Below are positions 17,164-25,381 of a stretch of DNA of 33,795 bases, piece by piece (positions within the stretch are counted from its first letter, which is position 1; every line of letters starts with the position of its first letter). Below the pieces are notes generated by a model. The model ran no database searches, was not told the DNA's origin, and saw only the letters and a list, made by a program, of their open reading frames with translations. Location: the NCBI GenBank assembly GCA_016873615.1, contig VGWX01000022.1:1-33795 (forward strand). Direction: 5' to 3'. This DNA comes from Nitrospira sp. (GTDB lineage Bacteria; Nitrospirota; Thermodesulfovibrionia; Thermodesulfovibrionales; SM23-35). The translations under genes were made by a program, and so were the position numbers.

Positions 17164-17559
17164 ATGTTTGATATCGGCATGGCGGAGCTTATAGTGATAT
17201 TTGTTGTCGCCCTCCTCGTGCTTGGTCCGGATAAACTTCCTGAATTAGCGAAAACACTCGGAAAGGGGCTGGCGGAACTGAAAAAATCATTTCAGGATGT
17301 GAAAGACTCGGTTGAGGAGGAATTCAAGGGAACCACCTCAGATATCCGCGAAGCAGTAACAGACGTTAAGAAACAGATAGAGAGTGAGGTCAGGGATACA
17401 ACTGCAACCTTGCAGGAAGCTAAGAAACAGGTTGAGACTGAAACAGAAGAGATACATAAGACATTTGAAAACACTGCGAAAGATATAGAGGATCAGGGAG
17501 AGCAAGAATCCGGACAGACAGGCAAGACGTCAGATGATGAGGTTAAAAAACAATCATAG
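17164..17559 (+). CDS. tatB: Sec-independent translocase component TatB (TatA/B family)
   Basis: The 131-aa protein has an N-terminal membrane helix (about 6-21), then L-G-P-D-K-L-P-E-L at the hinge and an amphipathic helix, followed by a long charged coiled-coil-like tail. The L-G-P hinge (rather than F-G-P) and the long tail fit TatB better than TatA. With TatC it forms the receptor for folded twin-arginine substrates in the inner membrane. No separate TatA is in the window, so it could be encoded elsewhere or this could be a dual TatA/B protein. GAGGAGG precedes the start and tatC follows after 84 bp. Confidence 0.9.
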   Translation: MFDIGMAELIVIFVVALLVLGPDKLPELAKTLGKGLAELKKSFQDVKDSVEEEFKGTTSDIREAVTDVKKQIESEVRDTTATLQEAKKQVETETEEIHKTFENTAKDIEDQGEQESGQTGKTSDDEVKKQS

Positions 17560-17643
17560 ATGGTCGGCATGATGCCTGCGACAGCAATCCTTTTTAAAAT
17601 CAGATAAAAAAAATTAGCATGAGTCAATAGGCGGAGGTTTAAT

Positions 17644-18426
17644 ATGGCAGACACCAAGATGATGTCTTTTCTCGAGCATCTCGGTGAATTCAGGAAAAAG
17701 ATCACCGTATCTCTGATAGCCTTATGTGTTGCCTTTGTCATTTCATTTAATTATTCTGAACAAATCCTCAAATCCCTCATGTTTCCCCTCCAATATACCT
17801 TAGACTTTTCAGTAAAGAAAATGCACCTGTATTTTGTTTACGAGGATAAACTGCACACTACAAAACTCGTATTCCTGGCGCCTACTGAAGCATTCTGGAT
17901 GAACATGAAGATTTCTCTCGTAGCTGCGCTGATGCTCGTCCTTCCAGTGCTGTTCCAACAGTTATGGAGTTTTGTCTCTCCAGGGCTTCATGCAAAAGAA
18001 AAAAAATATGTAGTTCCATTTGTCATTATTGCGACAGGACTTTTCTTAACCGGCGCGGCCTTCTGTTTTTTTATTGTCCTTCCGTTTGCAATGGGATTTC
18101 TTCTCACCTATAAGATTGGTGATTTCATGATGCCCATGCTGTCTGCGGGACAATATGTTGATTTCTGTCTGAAGTTTATGCTTGCCTTTGGAGCTGTATT
18201 TGAACTGCCTGTTATTATCATCTTTTTTACCAAGATGGGGTTTGTAACTCCAAAGACTTTAGCTAAACACAGAAAGTATGCTATTTTATTGGCCTTTGTC
18301 GTGGCTGCCATCCTTACTCCAACCCCTGATATCTTTAATCAGACCTTAATGGCCGTTCCCATGATAGTGCTCTATGAGGTAGGCATACTGATGTCAAGAA
18401 TCTTTGTGAGGCAAGAGGTAAAATAG
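17644..18426 (+). CDS. tatC: Sec-independent protein translocase TatC
   Basis: TatC is the polytopic core of the twin-arginine translocase and recognises the RR signal peptide. The 260-aa protein has six hydrophobic helices. The N-terminal cytoplasmic motif reads H-L-G-E15-F-R (H-L-x-E-L-R in most), and the first cytoplasmic loop has P-G-L-H-A-K-E119 matching the conserved signal-binding Glu. The TM5-6 segment L-T-P-T-P-D-I-F-N-Q is typical. An extra periplasmic stretch (about 52-78) is longer than in E. coli. A GGAGG site precedes ATG 17644. The next ORF overlaps its stop by one base. Confidence 0.96.
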   Translation: MADTKMMSFLEHLGEFRKKITVSLIALCVAFVISFNYSEQILKSLMFPLQYTLDFSVKKMHLYFVYEDKLHTTKLVFLAPTEAFWMNMKISLVAALMLVLPVLFQQLWSFVSPGLHAKEKKYVVPFVIIATGLFLTGAAFCFFIVLPFAMGFLLTYKIGDFMMPMLSAGQYVDFCLKFMLAFGAVFELPVIIIFFTKMGFVTPKTLAKHRKYAILLAFVVAAILTPTPDIFNQTLMAVPMIVLYEVGILMSRIFVRQEVK

Positions 18427-18704
18427 TGCCTACTATCAGGGGGAAGAGCCTCAAGGCGATTGCATTTGACATAGCTGAAGGGTACGTGGTTGTTAATCCT
18501 ATCTTTTTAAAGCATCTCGACCATGAATCCCTTAAGGGCATCTATCAGGAGCTCATGAGGGCCCAGATAGAGATCAGGGGCGAGAAATTTCCACAGGGGG
18601 ATACCAAGGCAATCAGATGGCGAAATACACGGCTCCAGAGACTCAATTCTGCACTGATGATCCTGAAAAACTTTGCAAGAGAAAGAAAAATCATCATCAT
18701 ATGA
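18426..18704 (+). CDS. Small uncharacterised protein after tatC
   Basis: The 92-aa frame begins at a GTG that shares its first base with the tatC stop codon, the usual geometry of a coupled gene. The protein is basic, mostly helical in appearance, with no signal peptide, cysteines or membrane helix, and ends in four isoleucines. I do not recognise a domain. Its tight position suggests co-expression with tatBC, but a role in Tat export is not shown. The next gene's promoter -35 begins 4 bp after its stop. Confidence 0.6.
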   Translation: MPTIRGKSLKAIAFDIAEGYVVVNPIFLKHLDHESLKGIYQELMRAQIEIRGEKFPQGDTKAIRWRNTRLQRLNSALMILKNFARERKIIII

Positions 18705-18707
18705 AAT

Positions 18708-18736
18708 TTGACTGCTTGTGAAATTTATGGTAATTT
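18708..18736 (+). promoter_or_regulatory. Promoter ending 6 nt before the HEAT gene ATG (leaderless)
   Basis: TTGACT (18708-18713) and TAATTT (18731-18736) are 17 bp apart. TTAACC then leads straight into ATG 18743. The start-proximal sequence TTTTTAACCATG is identical to that of the beta-barrel gene at 16374. No Shine-Dalgarno is present. Confidence 0.55.
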
Positions 18737-18742
18737 TTAACC

Positions 18743-20395
18743 ATGGAAATATCTGAAGAAACAAAAGAAGTAAGGGATTTACTCCAGAGCATTATAAAAT
18801 CAAAGAAGACCCTCAGGATGTATCCTCAGAACAACCCTGTATATGTAAAGACATTAGAGGATGCCTATATAAGATTCAACAGTTTTTTTGATTATAAAGA
18901 TACCTTCACATTAAAGATAAAACAGAACAGTATTTATTATGATGCGGAACAATTGTATTACAATCCTGAAAAAGAAGATAATTTTGCCCTGTTTTTCTTT
19001 AAAGACGGGTTAAGAGAGATATCATTCAAAAAAGGTTTGACTCAGGAAGAAATCGAGGAATTTTTAAGGATTATTGCGCTTGATTTTGACAGAGAAGCTA
19101 TAGATGACGACATAGTCACTCTTTTATGGGAAAAGGACTTCCAGAACATCAAGTATATTGTTGATGAGGCGTATCTTCTGGATGTTGATGAAGAGAATTA
19201 TCAGGATACAGCTGAAGAAAAGACAAAGGAGCAGGTTACTGATGTCGATGATCTGATGAGGGCTTATGCAGATGGATTTGGTGAAGAGGACATCAGTGGC
19301 GTATCAATCGTGCCATTATCAGAAAAAGACCTCCAGCTTCTCGTGAAGGAACTGGAAAAAGACTCATCTGATAACAAAGTATACAAACTGGTTAGCATAC
19401 TCTTTGAATTAATCTATACATCAGAGGATAAAAGCGATTTAGAAGATATCTATACATTCCTTCAGGAAGCTATTCTGTTTTCGATGAAACACGGGGATAT
19501 CCATGCAATATTGGATGTCATGAAGAGAGCTCGGGAAGTTATAGACAACCCTATGTTATCTGAGAATGAGAAGCGATATATGAGAATGCTCCCTGTATAC
19601 CTTGGGACAGAAGTGATCATGTTGCTTCTTGCAGATCTTCTTGATAGCGGTGTGGAGATAGAAGAAAAAGTTCTTGAGAATCTGGTTCAATTCTTTGAAA
19701 AAAATGCAATCGAACCTATGGTAAAGTGTCTCGGGGAACTGAAGACGATCCGTGCAAGAAAAAGTATTATTGAGGCGCTTATTGTTACAGGAAAGAAGGA
19801 TATCCAGACTCTGTCAAAGGGTCTTGATGACCAGAGATGGTATGTTGTCAGGAATATTATTTACATTCTCAGGAGAATAGGGGACAGGAGAGCTACTGAA
19901 TATCTCCTGAGGACTGTAAGGCACGGAGATATAAGGGTCCGGAAAGAGGTCATTAAGGCTTTTGGTGAACTTGGCGGGAAAGAAGTAATCCATACCCTCA
20001 GGGAATGCCTTGATGACCCTGATATGCAGGTAAGGATTGCTGCTGCAAAGGCCTTTGGCAGTATCGGGACAGAGGCTCCTAAAAGAATAATACTCGATGA
20101 GATATGTGATAAAGATTTTAAGGATAAGGAATTTGATGAGAAAAGGGAATTTTATGAGGTGCTTTCAAGATGGAAGGACACAGAGGTCTTTGAATTTCTG
20201 ATAAAGACGTTCAAAACAACATCATTTTTTGGCAGGGCTAAAAACTATGAGAACAGGGCTTGTGCTGCATTCTGTCTCGGTCTTTTAGGGAACAAAGAGG
20301 CTCTCCCGGTTCTGGAAAAATATAAAGACTCAAACAATAAACTTCTGAGGGACTTTACATATGCAGCAATCAAAAAACTTGAGTACGGACAATAA
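18743..20395 (+). CDS. HEAT-repeat protein
   Basis: The 550-aa cytoplasmic protein has an N-terminal domain (about 15-112) with a Y-P-Q-N-N-P-V motif, an acidic middle region (about 115-190), and a C-terminal half of HEAT/PBS-lyase-type helical repeats (about 310-545; repeats include RWYVVRNIIYILRRIGDRRA and VRIAAAKAFGSIG). HEAT arrays are protein-interaction scaffolds. The N-terminal domain appears related to the N-terminus of the HD-GYP protein encoded next, whose ATG lies 35 bp inside this gene. I infer that the two act together in signalling. There are no catalytic motifs. Confidence 0.82.
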   Translation: MEISEETKEVRDLLQSIIKSKKTLRMYPQNNPVYVKTLEDAYIRFNSFFDYKDTFTLKIKQNSIYYDAEQLYYNPEKEDNFALFFFKDGLREISFKKGLTQEEIEEFLRIIALDFDREAIDDDIVTLLWEKDFQNIKYIVDEAYLLDVDEENYQDTAEEKTKEQVTDVDDLMRAYADGFGEEDISGVSIVPLSEKDLQLLVKELEKDSSDNKVYKLVSILFELIYTSEDKSDLEDIYTFLQEAILFSMKHGDIHAILDVMKRAREVIDNPMLSENEKRYMRMLPVYLGTEVIMLLLADLLDSGVEIEEKVLENLVQFFEKNAIEPMVKCLGELKTIRARKSIIEALIVTGKKDIQTLSKGLDDQRWYVVRNIIYILRRIGDRRATEYLLRTVRHGDIRVRKEVIKAFGELGGKEVIHTLRECLDDPDMQVRIAAAKAFGSIGTEAPKRIILDEICDKDFKDKEFDEKREFYEVLSRWKDTEVFEFLIKTFKTTSFFGRAKNYENRACAAFCLGLLGNKEALPVLEKYKDSNNKLLRDFTYAAIKKLEYGQ

Positions 20396-21785
20396 GGAAG
20401 ACAGAGAAATCCACAGGATCGGACAGGATATAATCAATCAGCTGGCTGTTGTCCTGAGGACCGCCCAGATCCATGATCCCGGCAATATTGCCGTAACATC
20501 AGCGATAGAAAGGTTTATTTTGCTTATCAATAAACTCACCGCTTCTGAGCCGAGCGTTGCGCTCGAGCTTATAGGAGAATTTTTTTACATAGCTGATGTA
20601 AGGATACGATACTCCATGGAACATCTCCTTAATTTTGATTTTCTTGTGCGGGAATTTAAAAGGAGAGAGATCGGGAGAATTATTTTCAGGGATCCTGTCA
20701 GGGCTGATGACGTCCAGATATTTCTTAAAGCATTCACAGCATCAGGCTATTCTGATTCTCCATATGAAAAAATGCTCGATATAATGACGCAATCAGACAA
20801 CATAGATGTAGACAGGTTACAGAAAATAGCGGAAGAAGAAGTAGACGCCAGGAAGGTGATAAAAAAATCATATTTCAATGCTGTTTCATACACAAGAGGC
20901 GTGATGACCAAAATTAAACAGGGAGAAAAAGTCAATATTAAAAAGGCGAAAAGGATTGTAGAATCCTTGGTCGACCATTTGATCGAAGAAGAAAAATTCC
21001 TGATGGGGATGACTGCGATCAAGGACTATGATGAATACACATATCATCATTCAGTTAATGTCAGCATACTCTCGATAGCCCTGGGCCAGAGGCTGGGGTT
21101 GAACAGGAAGGTTCTTACGGAAATTGGACTTGTAGCCCTTTTTCATGACATCGGCAAGATAGAGATTCCCAATGAAGTCCTGAATAAAGCTACTAATTTT
21201 AACGAAGATGAATGGAAGATTATGAAAAAACATCCTGTTTGGGGTGTGAAGGCTATTTTGAAATTAAGAGGCATGGACACAAGCGCTATCCGGGCTGCTG
21301 TTGTTTCATTTGAGCATCACATGAACTATGATCTTTCGGGATACCCCAAGGTAAGACAATACAAAGAACTGGATTTTTATTCGAAGCTTGTGAGTCTTGC
21401 TGATCAGTATGATGCAATGACATCCTCAAGAGTCTATTCAAGGATTCCATTGTCTCCTGATAAAGCGCTTAGCATCATGATGGAAAGAGCCGGCATCCAG
21501 CTTGATCCTATTTTATTTAAGTTTTTCATCAATATGGTAGGCGTCTTTCCGATAGGAACACTTGTAATGCTTGATTCAAAAGAACTCGGACTTGTCTATG
21601 AAAGTGATGTCGTGTTTGCCGACAGGCCGAGGGTATTGCTGATAATCGACAATAAGGGAGAAAGGGTTAATGGGCCTGTTATAAACCTTACTGAAAAAGA
21701 TGCAGCAGGCAAATACTTCCGGACAATAGTTAAAACCCTGGATCCCAATAAATACAAAATAAACCTTGCAGAATATCTCCTTTAG
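20361..21785 (+). CDS. HD-GYP domain phosphodiesterase
   Basis: The 474-aa protein carries an N-terminal domain (about 25-125) similar in pattern to that of the upstream HEAT protein, a helical linker, and an HD-GYP domain at about 215-400. Metal and catalytic motifs are present: H229-H230, H262-D263-I-G-K, H291-P, H319-H320 and G327-Y-P. HD-GYP enzymes hydrolyse c-di-GMP (or, in one subgroup, cGAMP). Residues 405-474 form a C-terminal extension. The start overlaps the HEAT gene by 35 bp; GAGGG about 10 bp upstream of ATG 20361 supports it, and the next in-frame ATG lies deep in the domain. Confidence 0.9.
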   Translation: MQQSKNLSTDNKEDREIHRIGQDIINQLAVVLRTAQIHDPGNIAVTSAIERFILLINKLTASEPSVALELIGEFFYIADVRIRYSMEHLLNFDFLVREFKRREIGRIIFRDPVRADDVQIFLKAFTASGYSDSPYEKMLDIMTQSDNIDVDRLQKIAEEEVDARKVIKKSYFNAVSYTRGVMTKIKQGEKVNIKKAKRIVESLVDHLIEEEKFLMGMTAIKDYDEYTYHHSVNVSILSIALGQRLGLNRKVLTEIGLVALFHDIGKIEIPNEVLNKATNFNEDEWKIMKKHPVWGVKAILKLRGMDTSAIRAAVVSFEHHMNYDLSGYPKVRQYKELDFYSKLVSLADQYDAMTSSRVYSRIPLSPDKALSIMMERAGIQLDPILFKFFINMVGVFPIGTLVMLDSKELGLVYESDVVFADRPRVLLIIDNKGERVNGPVINLTEKDAAGKYFRTIVKTLDPNKYKINLAEYLL

Positions 21786-21847
21786 AAAACCGCAGTTCCA
21801 TATTTCTTCTTGCGATTTTAGTGAGATTATTATTTAATATAAATAGG

Positions 21848-21872
21848 TTAGACTGTAATATTTCAAGTCTAA
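21848..21872. promoter_or_regulatory. Inverted repeat TTAGACT-N11-AGTCTAA upstream of hpt
   Basis: TTAGACT (21848-21854) and AGTCTAA (21866-21872) are exact reverse complements 11 bp apart, ending just before the AAGGGG Shine-Dalgarno of hpt (ATG 21893). It could be an operator or an mRNA stem near the ribosome site. Confidence 0.35.
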
Positions 21873-21892
21873 AATAAACAAGGGGTGAATTA

Positions 21893-22414
21893 ATGATTAC
21901 CGGGAAACCTTTATTTAATAGCCAGGAGATACAGGCAAAGGTTAAAGAGCTTGCTGTCAGGATAACGAGAGACTATTCAGGCAAGGAACTTCTTGCGGTT
22001 GGAATTCTTAAGGGCGCATATATGTTTTTTTCTGATCTTGTAAGGGCTATTGAGGCGCCCTTGACGCTGGATTTCATAATTGCCTCAAGTTATATTAAGA
22101 CAGAAACATCCGGAGAGGTAAAGATATATTATGACATCAGGGAAAATATCCCGGATAAGCATGTGCTGCTCATTGATGACATTGTCGATACAGGCATTAC
22201 CCTGAATTATATCAGGGAGAGAGTCCTTGCAAGATGCCCCCAAAGCGTTAAAGTTTGTGCATTCCTTGACAAGAAAGACAAGAGAGAGGTTGAGATCCCT
22301 CTGGATTATGTGGGGTTTGAAATACCGAATGAATTTGTGGTTGGTTATGGCCTTGACTACGACAATAAATTCAGGAATCTCCCTTATATTTCAATTTTCA
22401 AAGAAAGGAAATAA
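21893..22414 (+). CDS. hpt: Hypoxanthine phosphoribosyltransferase
   Basis: The enzyme salvages hypoxanthine (and guanine) to IMP/GMP with PRPP. The 173-aa length is usual for bacterial Hpt. The PRPP-binding motif V-L-L-I-D-D-I-V-D-T-G-I-T is at residues 91-103. The flexible-loop S-S-Y motif (65-67) and the C-terminal V-G-Y-G-L-D-Y metal/base-binding segment are present. AAGGGG precedes ATG 21893. queD follows after 10 bp, so the two are probably co-transcribed. Confidence 0.94.
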   Translation: MITGKPLFNSQEIQAKVKELAVRITRDYSGKELLAVGILKGAYMFFSDLVRAIEAPLTLDFIIASSYIKTETSGEVKIYYDIRENIPDKHVLLIDDIVDTGITLNYIRERVLARCPQSVKVCAFLDKKDKREVEIPLDYVGFEIPNEFVVGYGLDYDNKFRNLPYISIFKERK

Positions 22415-22424
22415 AAGGCACAAG

Positions 22425-22796
22425 ATGTTCGAACTCATGATAGAAACGCATTTTGCTTCTGCACACCAGTTAAGAGGCTATAAGGGAGAATGTGAAAGAG
22501 TCCATGGACATAACTGGAAAGTACAGGTCTATATTCTTGCAGAAAGATTGAATGAAATAGATATAGCAATAGATTTCCATGATTTGAAAAAGATGACAGA
22601 GGAAATAGTAGGGCAGCTGGACCATAGGTTATTAAATGAGATTTTCCCTTTTACCGAAAAGAATCCATCTTCTGAAAATATCGCAAAATGGATTTATGAC
22701 TCGCTCAGAAAGCGGATTGATAATGATGATATCAGTCTTTCTGCTGTTACGGTCTGGGAGTCAGAGACTGCATCTGCAACGTATTTTGAAGCATGA
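22425..22796 (+). CDS. queD: 6-carboxy-5,6,7,8-tetrahydropterin synthase QueD (6-PTPS family)
   Basis: QueD converts dihydroneopterin triphosphate to 6-carboxytetrahydropterin on the route to queuosine. I place the start at ATG 22425 because the 66 codons upstream in this frame lie inside hpt and are unlike the family. That gives a normal 123-aa protein. Zn ligands H14, H27 and H29 (V-H-G-H), catalytic C23, D66-H67 and E112 (W-E-S-E-T) are present. The C-x-x-x-H-G-H arrangement fits QueD rather than mammalian PTPS. No queC/E/F is in the window. Confidence 0.93.
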   Translation: MFELMIETHFASAHQLRGYKGECERVHGHNWKVQVYILAERLNEIDIAIDFHDLKKMTEEIVGQLDHRLLNEIFPFTEKNPSSENIAKWIYDSLRKRIDNDDISLSAVTVWESETASATYFEA

Positions 22797-22854
22797 GTTA
22801 TTGAAGAATATATCCAGCATATTCCTGAAGGAGAGACCAGGGTAGAATTTTATC

Positions 22855-23478
22855 ATGACGATAAACATAGCAATAGGTTGCCATAGCTATCTTTTGGGTG
22901 AAGGGATAAAAAAGCTCCTCAAAAATGAAGACGGCATAAATATTATCGGTATATTTGACGAAGGAATAGATGTAAGGGAAATATTAAAACTGAATCCTGA
23001 TATAATCATTGCTGATTATAAGATATTTCGTTCCTTTCCCGAAGACCCTTTCAGAGAAGAACAGGTGAAGATTATCCTCATCAGTGACAGGGCCTGGATT
23101 TCTGAAGTTGAGAGACAGATGCCGGAATTAATCTTAAGAGGTGTTTCCGGTATCCTGCCCCCGGAGGCGGATTCAGATATTCTGAAAAAGTCAGTCAAGG
23201 TTGTCTATGCAGGAGAACTGTGGATTGACGGCAAAATAATAAAGCATATGCTCTATAACATGAAGAATCTTGAAAAGAAAATAGATCTTACTAAAAAAGA
23301 AAAAGAGATCGCAAACCTTATCTGTAATGGATACAGGAATAAGGAAATTGCACAGAGACTTGATATCTGCGAACAAACAGTCAAATCACACTGCAATCGT
23401 ATTTACAAGAAGATCGGTGTTTCTGACAGACTGCAACTCGCCCTTTATACTCACAAGATATGGCCGGGTCATATCTGA
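22855..23478 (+). CDS. NarL/LuxR-type regulator with degenerate receiver domain
   Basis: The 207-aa protein has a receiver-like domain (1-120) and a C-terminal LuxR-type HTH (about 145-200: LTKKEKEIANLICNGYRNKEIAQ, then TVKSH). The phospho-acceptor equivalent D54 is kept (I-I-A-D-Y). The acidic pair is replaced by G8-C9, and the conserved Lys of the G-Y-L-x-K motif by Pro (G-I-L-P-P, about 102-103). Phosphorylation is therefore doubtful, and the domain may respond to another input. No kinase is adjacent. The nearest GGAGAG is about 20 bp before the ATG, while TAGAAT (22843-22848) ends 6 bp before it, so a leaderless start is possible. Confidence 0.88.
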   Translation: MTINIAIGCHSYLLGEGIKKLLKNEDGINIIGIFDEGIDVREILKLNPDIIIADYKIFRSFPEDPFREEQVKIILISDRAWISEVERQMPELILRGVSGILPPEADSDILKKSVKVVYAGELWIDGKIIKHMLYNMKNLEKKIDLTKKEKEIANLICNGYRNKEIAQRLDICEQTVKSHCNRIYKKIGVSDRLQLALYTHKIWPGHI

Positions 23479-23582
23479 AGCATTAAAACCAAAGTGTATA
23501 TCTTTTTAAAACCAATAACAATAAAAATTAAACCTTTAGGGTAATTGTAAATTATTTATATCTGTAGTAGAAGTAATATAGT

Positions 23583-24011
23583 TTGCAGAAAATCATATTA
23601 AGCGGGTCTTCTTCAGGAGGCAGCTTGCTCTTAAGACTAATATGTCCGGAGTGTCAGAAAGATTCATACAGTGTTTCTGTGGAGAACTTTAAACCGTGTC
23701 CTTACTGCGGAATTCTCTTTAGCGGGAAATATGGCGCTGAAAAAAGAGATGAAGGCCGCATAAACAAAGAGATCCCTTTTATCCTTCCGTATAAAGGTCA
23801 GAATCTTGAAGCAAGCACAATAAACTTTTCAAAAAAAGGATTGAATATCAAGATATTCGGCAAACCATCCCTCCCTGTCGGACATGTAATGGAATTCAGC
23901 ATTGGAAACTCATTTGTAAAAGCACAGATTTTATGGTTTTTTAATGCTCCTGAAGTCTCTATAGCAGTGACAGGGCTAAAGATACTGGAAGGCAGTTTAA
24001 ATCCTCAATGA
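23583..24011 (+). CDS. Zinc-ribbon plus PilZ-like domain protein
   Basis: The 142-aa protein starts with a four-cysteine ribbon (C21-P-E-C24 ... C39-P-Y-C42). It continues with a beta-rich domain (about 55-137) that fits PilZ: R55-D-E-G-R59 matches the RxxxR c-di-GMP-binding motif, and N81-F-S-K-K-G86 matches D/NxSxxG. A c-di-GMP receptor role is inferred, in keeping with the HD-GYP gene 2 kb upstream. The start is a TTG without a clear Shine-Dalgarno and no in-frame ATG precedes the ribbon, so the N-terminus is uncertain by several residues. Confidence 0.72.
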   Translation: MQKIILSGSSSGGSLLLRLICPECQKDSYSVSVENFKPCPYCGILFSGKYGAEKRDEGRINKEIPFILPYKGQNLEASTINFSKKGLNIKIFGKPSLPVGHVMEFSIGNSFVKAQILWFFNAPEVSIAVTGLKILEGSLNPQ

Positions 24012-24161
24012 TTTCCAGGTCTCAATATATCTGATAACGCATCTAAAGGCAATTAAGAATTGTTAGATATAATACAGGATTTCCGTATTCTGTTCCAAAA
24101 CCCGCTTCTTTTCTGTTAGAATTAACTCCCGATCATAATTTACCTGGATGAAGGAGGTAGC

Positions 24162-25316
24162 ATGGATTATTTCTTAAATGAGGATCAGGTTATGATAAAG
24201 GAGCTTGTACGGCAGATATCTGAGGAAAAGGTTGTTCCTGTCAGAGGAGAGCTTGATGAAAAAGAAGAGTTTCCCTGGGAAATCATGAAAATCCTTTCAC
24301 AATCAGATCTGTTTGGTCTTTTTATACCTGAAGAATACGGTGGAATAGGAAAGGGCTCTCTTGAATTATGTATAGCGGTCGAGGAACTCTCAAGGGCATG
24401 TCTTGGCGTTGCAACGACATACGCAGCGAACGCGCTCGGTACATATCCTATACTTTTTTTTGGTTCAGATGAACAAAAGAAAAAATATCTCCCTGATATT
24501 GCTGCCGGTAAAAGGCTTGTTGCCTTTGGACTTACAGAAGCAAATGCAGGCAGTGACGCTGCGGGCATACAGACTACTGCAAAGCCGGATGGTAATGAAT
24601 ATGTAATTAACGGCACAAAACAATGGATTACTAATGGAGGAGAGGCCGGGATTTATACAATTATTGCCATGACGGATAAGGCGAAAGGACCGAGAGGCGC
24701 ATCGGCTTTCATCATTGAAAAAGATACCCCTGGTTTTCAATTCGGGAAAAAAGAAAAAAAGATGGGCATCAGAACATCATCAACAAGGGAACTAATATTT
24801 GATAACTGCAGGATACCCAGGGAGAATATTGTAGGCAAGGAAGGTATCGGGTTTATTGTTGCCATGAAGACCCTTGATAATGCAAGAGCCGGTGTTGGCG
24901 CGCAGGGCGTCGGCATTGCTCAGGGGGCATTTGAAGAAGCGCTGAAGTTTGCACGCCAGCGGGTTCAGTTCGGACATCCCATCATAAGTTTTCAGGCTGT
25001 TCAGCATATGCTTGCAGACATGGCTACGGAAATAGAGGCTGCACGCGCACTGGTATACGCTGTTGCAAGATATATGGACAGTGGAGCGCGTGAGGTATCA
25101 AAGGTATCGGCAATGGCAAAGGTCTTTGCTACAGATATGGCTATGCGTGTTACTACAAATGCAGTGCAGGTTATGGGTGGATCAGGGTATATGAGAGAAT
25201 ATCCTGTCGAAAAAATGATGCGTGACGCAAAGATTCTCCAGATTTATGAAGGCACAAATCAGATCCAGCGTAATGTTATCGGGCAGGCATTAATCAGGGA
25301 AGCAGCCAAGAAATAA
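24162..25316 (+). CDS. Acyl-CoA dehydrogenase (short-chain/butyryl-CoA type)
   Basis: This 384-aa FAD enzyme oxidises acyl-CoA to trans-2-enoyl-CoA, passing electrons to ETF. Family signatures are F-G-L-T-E-A-N-A-G-S-D (about 120-130), the flavin-loop W-I-T-N-G segment, Q-x-x-G-G-x-G-Y near the C-terminus, and catalytic E363 in I-Y-E-G-T-N-Q-I-Q-R. Glu in this C-terminal position is typical of butyryl-/medium-chain enzymes. Chain-length preference is not readable. AAGGAGGT gives a strong start. No etfAB or thiolase is adjacent. A perfect hairpin follows the stop. Confidence 0.95.
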   Translation: MDYFLNEDQVMIKELVRQISEEKVVPVRGELDEKEEFPWEIMKILSQSDLFGLFIPEEYGGIGKGSLELCIAVEELSRACLGVATTYAANALGTYPILFFGSDEQKKKYLPDIAAGKRLVAFGLTEANAGSDAAGIQTTAKPDGNEYVINGTKQWITNGGEAGIYTIIAMTDKAKGPRGASAFIIEKDTPGFQFGKKEKKMGIRTSSTRELIFDNCRIPRENIVGKEGIGFIVAMKTLDNARAGVGAQGVGIAQGAFEEALKFARQRVQFGHPIISFQAVQHMLADMATEIEAARALVYAVARYMDSGAREVSKVSAMAKVFATDMAMRVTTNAVQVMGGSGYMREYPVEKMMRDAKILQIYEGTNQIQRNVIGQALIREAAKK

Positions 25317-25325
25317 ATTGAATGT

Positions 25326-25360
25326 AAGGTGCAGCCTTGATGAAAACAAGGCTGCACCTT
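25326..25360. terminator. Perfect 14-bp hairpin between convergent genes
   Basis: AAGGTGCAGCCTTG (25326-25339) pairs exactly with CAAGGCTGCACCTT (25347-25360) over a 7-nt loop, in the 65-bp gap between the acyl-CoA dehydrogenase and parvulin stops. The U-tract is weak on both strands, but position and stem strength fit a bidirectional terminator. Confidence 0.7.
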
Positions 25361-25381
25361 AAAATGCAGTAAATGAAAGAG

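Noticed and set aside
22227-22424. Long upstream extension of the QueD frame
   Set aside because: These 66 codons lie inside hpt and do not resemble the 6-PTPS family; ATG 22425 gives the normal length.
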